Assembly: GCA_944376035.1 (NCBI GenBank)
Contig: CALWBJ010000072.1
Location: 1 to 7,342 of the forward strand
Direction of reading: 5' to 3'
DNA: 7,342 nucleotides
From: an uncultured Clostridia bacterium
GTDB lineage: Bacteria > Bacillota > Clostridia > Christensenellales > Borkfalkiaceae
Below are positions 5,919-7,342 of this stretch, one piece after another. The notes under the pieces are model-generated. The model ran no database searches. It was not told where the DNA came from and saw only the letters and a list, made by a program, of their open reading frames with translations. Positions within the stretch are counted from its first letter, which is position 1. Every line of letters begins with the position of its first letter. The position numbers were made by a program, and so were the translations under genes.

Positions 5919-6758
5919 ATGGTTATACGTACTGTTTTTTTAAGGTATCCGGGTTTTAAGCAAAAGGCGGTAACATTCAGTTACGACGATGACGTGGTGT
6001 TTAATTTCCGACTGAAAGAGTTGTTTGATAAATACGGCGCTAAGGCGACATTCAATCTTAACGGGGGGCAGTTTGCCGAGAAAGAGTCGAACGGCAGAAT
6101 GGCAACGCTTGAAGACACGGTCAGAATACTCGGAGACGGCAAACATGAAATTGCGCTGCACGGGTATTATCACAAATCTCTGGCGCTTTTAGATGCCGCC
6201 ACGGGGCTTTACGATATTCTTAATGACAGAGTAGCGCTTGAAACTGCTTTCGGAAGAATAATAAACGGAATGGCATACGCTAACGGCAGTATCAACAATA
6301 AGGTCGTGGACAACTTGCGGTCTAACGGTATCAAATACGCTCGTACCGTAAAAAGCACATACGATTACCATTATCCCGAAGATTGGCTGTTATGGAATCC
6401 GACATGCCATCATAACGACCCGAAAGTTTTTGAACTTATTGATAATTATCTTAATCTTAAACAGCGTCCGCCGTACGCAGTACCTCTCGTATTTTATATG
6501 TGGGGACACAGTTATGAATTTGAAGACCGTAACAACTGGGATAGAATGGAGGAGATACTCAAAAAATTTGCGGAGGGCAAAGATGATCTGTTTTTTGCCA
6601 CAAACGGTTTTTTGTACGATTACGTTACGGGATTTAAAAGGCTTGAATTAAGCATAGATAATACAATAATATATAATCCCACCTCGACTGATTACTACAT
6701 CGAGGCAGATTATAAGAACTACCTTCTTAAATCGGGCGAAACGCTGAAAATTTATTAA
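5919..6758 (+). CDS. Polysaccharide deacetylase family protein (NodB/CE4-like)
   Basis: The protein has the fold motifs of the NodB-homology (CE4) metal-dependent deacetylases, which remove N- or O-acetyl groups from sugar polymers; the substrate here is unknown. Motif 1 is TFSYDDD (19-25), giving D23 and D24 as the likely base and metal ligand. Motif 2 is the metal pair in HGYYH (H81 and H85). GMAYANG (117-123) stands at the substrate-groove motif. MWGHSYEF (194-201), with H197, is the late histidine motif. The last 33 residues form a probable small beta extension (YNPTSTDYYIEA). At 279 residues it is a little longer than a bare domain. It has no signal peptide or membrane anchor, which is odd for an enzyme of cell-wall glycans and suggests a cytoplasmic substrate such as an oligosaccharide. 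AGAGGTGA at 5905-5912 fixes the ATG. It appears monocistronic. Confidence 0.85.
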   Translation: MVIRTVFLRYPGFKQKAVTFSYDDDVVFNFRLKELFDKYGAKATFNLNGGQFAEKESNGRMATLEDTVRILGDGKHEIALHGYYHKSLALLDAATGLYDILNDRVALETAFGRIINGMAYANGSINNKVVDNLRSNGIKYARTVKSTYDYHYPEDWLLWNPTCHHNDPKVFELIDNYLNLKQRPPYAVPLVFYMWGHSYEFEDRNNWDRMEEILKKFAEGKDDLFFATNGFLYDYVTGFKRLELSIDNTIIYNPTSTDYYIEADYKNYLLKSGETLKIY

Positions 6759-6814
6759 GTAAATGCAGTTTCAATTTATAGTTTAGATTAAGTAAAAGAA
6801 TAGCAGATTTTAGT

Positions 6815-6835
6815 AAAATTTTATTAAAATTTTTT
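6815..6835 (+). terminator. Possible weak AT-only terminator after the deacetylase-like gene
   Basis: AAAATTTT at 6815-6822 and again at 6826-6833 can pair around ATT, with two more Ts following. The stem has no G-C pair, so it is a weak candidate. No better terminator is visible between 6758 and the next promoter. Confidence 0.25.
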
Positions 6836-6857
6836 ATCGGAAAATATATAAAAAAAG

Positions 6858-6886
6858 TTGACATCGTTAAAAAAAACGAATATACT
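6858..6886 (+). promoter_or_regulatory. Sigma-A promoter of the leader peptide and DAHP synthase transcript
   Basis: TTGACA (6858-6863) is perfect, TATACT (6881-6886) is one base from consensus, and the spacer is 17 nt. Transcription should start near 6893, about 15 nt before the leader peptide ATG and about 150 nt before the enzyme start. Confidence 0.82.
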
Positions 6887-6907
6887 TTTATACAAGGTGC
6901 AAAAAAT

Positions 6908-6961
6908 ATGAGAAATTCTTTTTCCTTTTATTTCGGATATTTCTTTTTCAGACCATATTGA
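6908..6961 (+). CDS. Phe/Tyr-rich attenuator leader peptide
   Basis: This short gene encodes MRNSFSFYFGYFFFRPY, 17 residues of which six are Phe and three Tyr, including three consecutive Phe codons at 6941-6949. It has its own ribosome binding site, AAGGTG (6894-6899), eight nucleotides before the ATG, and sits directly behind a strong promoter. A terminator and then a DAHP synthase gene follow. The composition recalls the pheL leader of enteric bacteria. The peptide itself is probably not functional; its role would be to report the supply of charged tRNA-Phe or tRNA-Tyr through ribosome position. It contains no Trp codon, which argues against a tryptophan signal. The last codons and stop lie inside RNA segment 1 of the attenuator. 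Confidence 0.87.
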   Translation: MRNSFSFYFGYFFFRPY

Positions 6962-7012
6962 TTTAATATCGGTTATTTTTTGCATATAATGAATTTTGTT
7001 GGAAAATGACCG
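6951..7012 (+). promoter_or_regulatory. Attenuator: pause hairpin (1:2) and antiterminator (2:3)
   Basis: Segment 1 (6951-6959, overlapping the final leader codons) can pair with segment 2 (6965-6974): ATATT with AATAT around GATTT, then ACC with GGT past one bulged C, closed by a G-U. The overlapping stretch CGGTTATTTT (6970-6979) can instead pair with segment 3, AAAATGACCG (7003-7012), in ten consecutive pairs with one G-U. Segment 3 is also the 5' arm of the terminator, so 2:3 and 3:4 exclude each other, as do 1:2 and 2:3. A ribosome stalled at the Phe run (6941-6949) would cover segment 1 and leave segment 2 free, favouring readthrough. A ribosome reaching the stop would favour termination. 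Confidence 0.8.
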
Positions 7013-7034
7013 TGAAAACCGGTCATTTTTTTTT
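7003..7034 (+). terminator. Intrinsic terminator of the attenuator (3:4)
   Basis: AAAATGACCG (7003-7012) and CGGTCATTTT (7020-7029) form a perfect 10-bp stem around a 7-nt loop, running into an unbroken stretch of nine Ts (7026-7034). It lies between the leader peptide and the DAHP synthase start, 10 nt before the ATG, where a terminator makes sense only as a regulated one. Confidence 0.9.
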
Positions 7035-7044
7035 GAGGCGAATT

Positions 7045-7342
7045 ATGATTATAGTAGTTAAAAAACAGCACGACGAAAAGCAGTTTGACAATCTTATAAA
7101 ATGGATAAAAGGGCAGGGCGTTGACGTTGACGTAAGTAATGGTTCACATTCTACCGTAATAGGTCTTATAGGAGATACAAGTAAAATAGATATAGACCTT
7201 GTAAGATCTCTGGATATGGTAGACGACGTAAAAAGAATACAGGAGCCTTATAAGTGCGCCAACCGGAAATTTCATCCCGACGATACCATAGTGGACGTAT
7301 GCGGACATAAATGCGGCGGAGAGAACTCACAGTTCATGGCGG
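7045..7342 (+). CDS. aroF: DAHP synthase, type I-beta (3-deoxy-7-phosphoheptulonate synthase), 3' end cut off
   Basis: The enzyme condenses phosphoenolpyruvate with erythrose 4-phosphate to give DAHP, the first committed step of the shikimate pathway to Phe, Tyr and Trp. Only 99 codons are present; family members of this type are about 340 residues. The visible part is the N-terminal ferredoxin-like (ACT-like) regulatory domain: MIIVVKKQHDEKQFDNLIKW at 1-20, then GLIGDT and a DLVRSLDMVDDVKRIQ segment. The linker YKCANRKFHPDDTIVDV leads into the barrel, and FMA at the edge is where the GPCxVES motif would begin. In relatives such as the Thermotoga enzyme this domain mediates feedback inhibition by aromatic amino acids. 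GAGG at 7035-7038 gives the ribosome binding site for ATG 7045. The upstream attenuator implies control by Phe/Tyr supply as well. The symbol aroF follows common Firmicute usage; aroG or aroA are also used. Confidence 0.93.
   Translation, partial: MIIVVKKQHDEKQFDNLIKWIKGQGVDVDVSNGSHSTVIGLIGDTSKIDIDLVRSLDMVDDVKRIQEPYKCANRKFHPDDTIVDVCGHKCGGENSQFMA

Noticed and set aside
6887..7044. T-box riboswitch upstream of DAHP synthase
   Set aside because: The leader is too short, and no conserved T-box segment (of the AAGGGTGGNACCGCG type) or specifier stem is visible. The coding leader peptide explains the terminator instead.

Overview
The window looks like a chromosomal segment from a low-GC Gram-positive bacterium, most likely an uncultured Clostridia-type Firmicute. 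This is inferred from several signs: AT-rich intergenic DNA, strong AGGAGG/GAGGTG ribosome binding sites, near-consensus sigma-A promoters with 17-nt spacers, a Bacillus-type LexA (DinR) box, a UmuC-like polymerase paired with a YolD-like protein, and a type I-beta DAHP synthase. All supported genes lie on the + strand, mostly as single-gene units with their own promoters and hairpin terminators.

Layout. Positions 1-287 are mostly non-coding, with a possible decayed coding remnant at 18-158. An AEC-family permease (288-1268) follows, ended by a hairpin at 1299-1335. A DMT/EamA-family transporter (1481-2338) has an extended -10 promoter and an inverted repeat near its transcription start. A reduced alpha-L-rhamnosidase-like (GH78-like) six-hairpin enzyme (2589-3983) has two inverted repeats packed against its promoter and a strong terminator at 4031-4073. 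A two-gene SOS unit follows: a Y-family translesion polymerase (4249-5511) and an overlapping YolD-like partner (5504-5821), driven by a perfect sigma-A promoter with a LexA box at the transcription start. A NodB/CE4-like polysaccharide deacetylase family protein (5919-6758) has its own promoter. The window ends in the first 99 codons of DAHP synthase (7045 onward), the entry enzyme of aromatic amino acid synthesis.

The most striking element is the 150-nt leader of the DAHP synthase gene. It holds a promoter, a Shine-Dalgarno sequence, a 17-codon leader peptide with 6 Phe and 3 Tyr, and three mutually exclusive RNA pairings ending in an intrinsic terminator. Together these have every part of a classical ribosome-mediated attenuator responding to charged tRNA-Phe and/or tRNA-Tyr.

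The genes do not form one pathway. They are two metabolite carriers, an intracellular glycoside-hydrolase-like enzyme, a DNA-damage module, a carbohydrate esterase-like protein and an aromatic biosynthesis gene. I see no insertion sequence, CRISPR array, tRNA or rRNA. I found no wholly novel multi-gene system. The best leads are regulatory: the attenuator, the LexA-controlled polymerase unit, and the paired palindromes at the GH78-like promoter.
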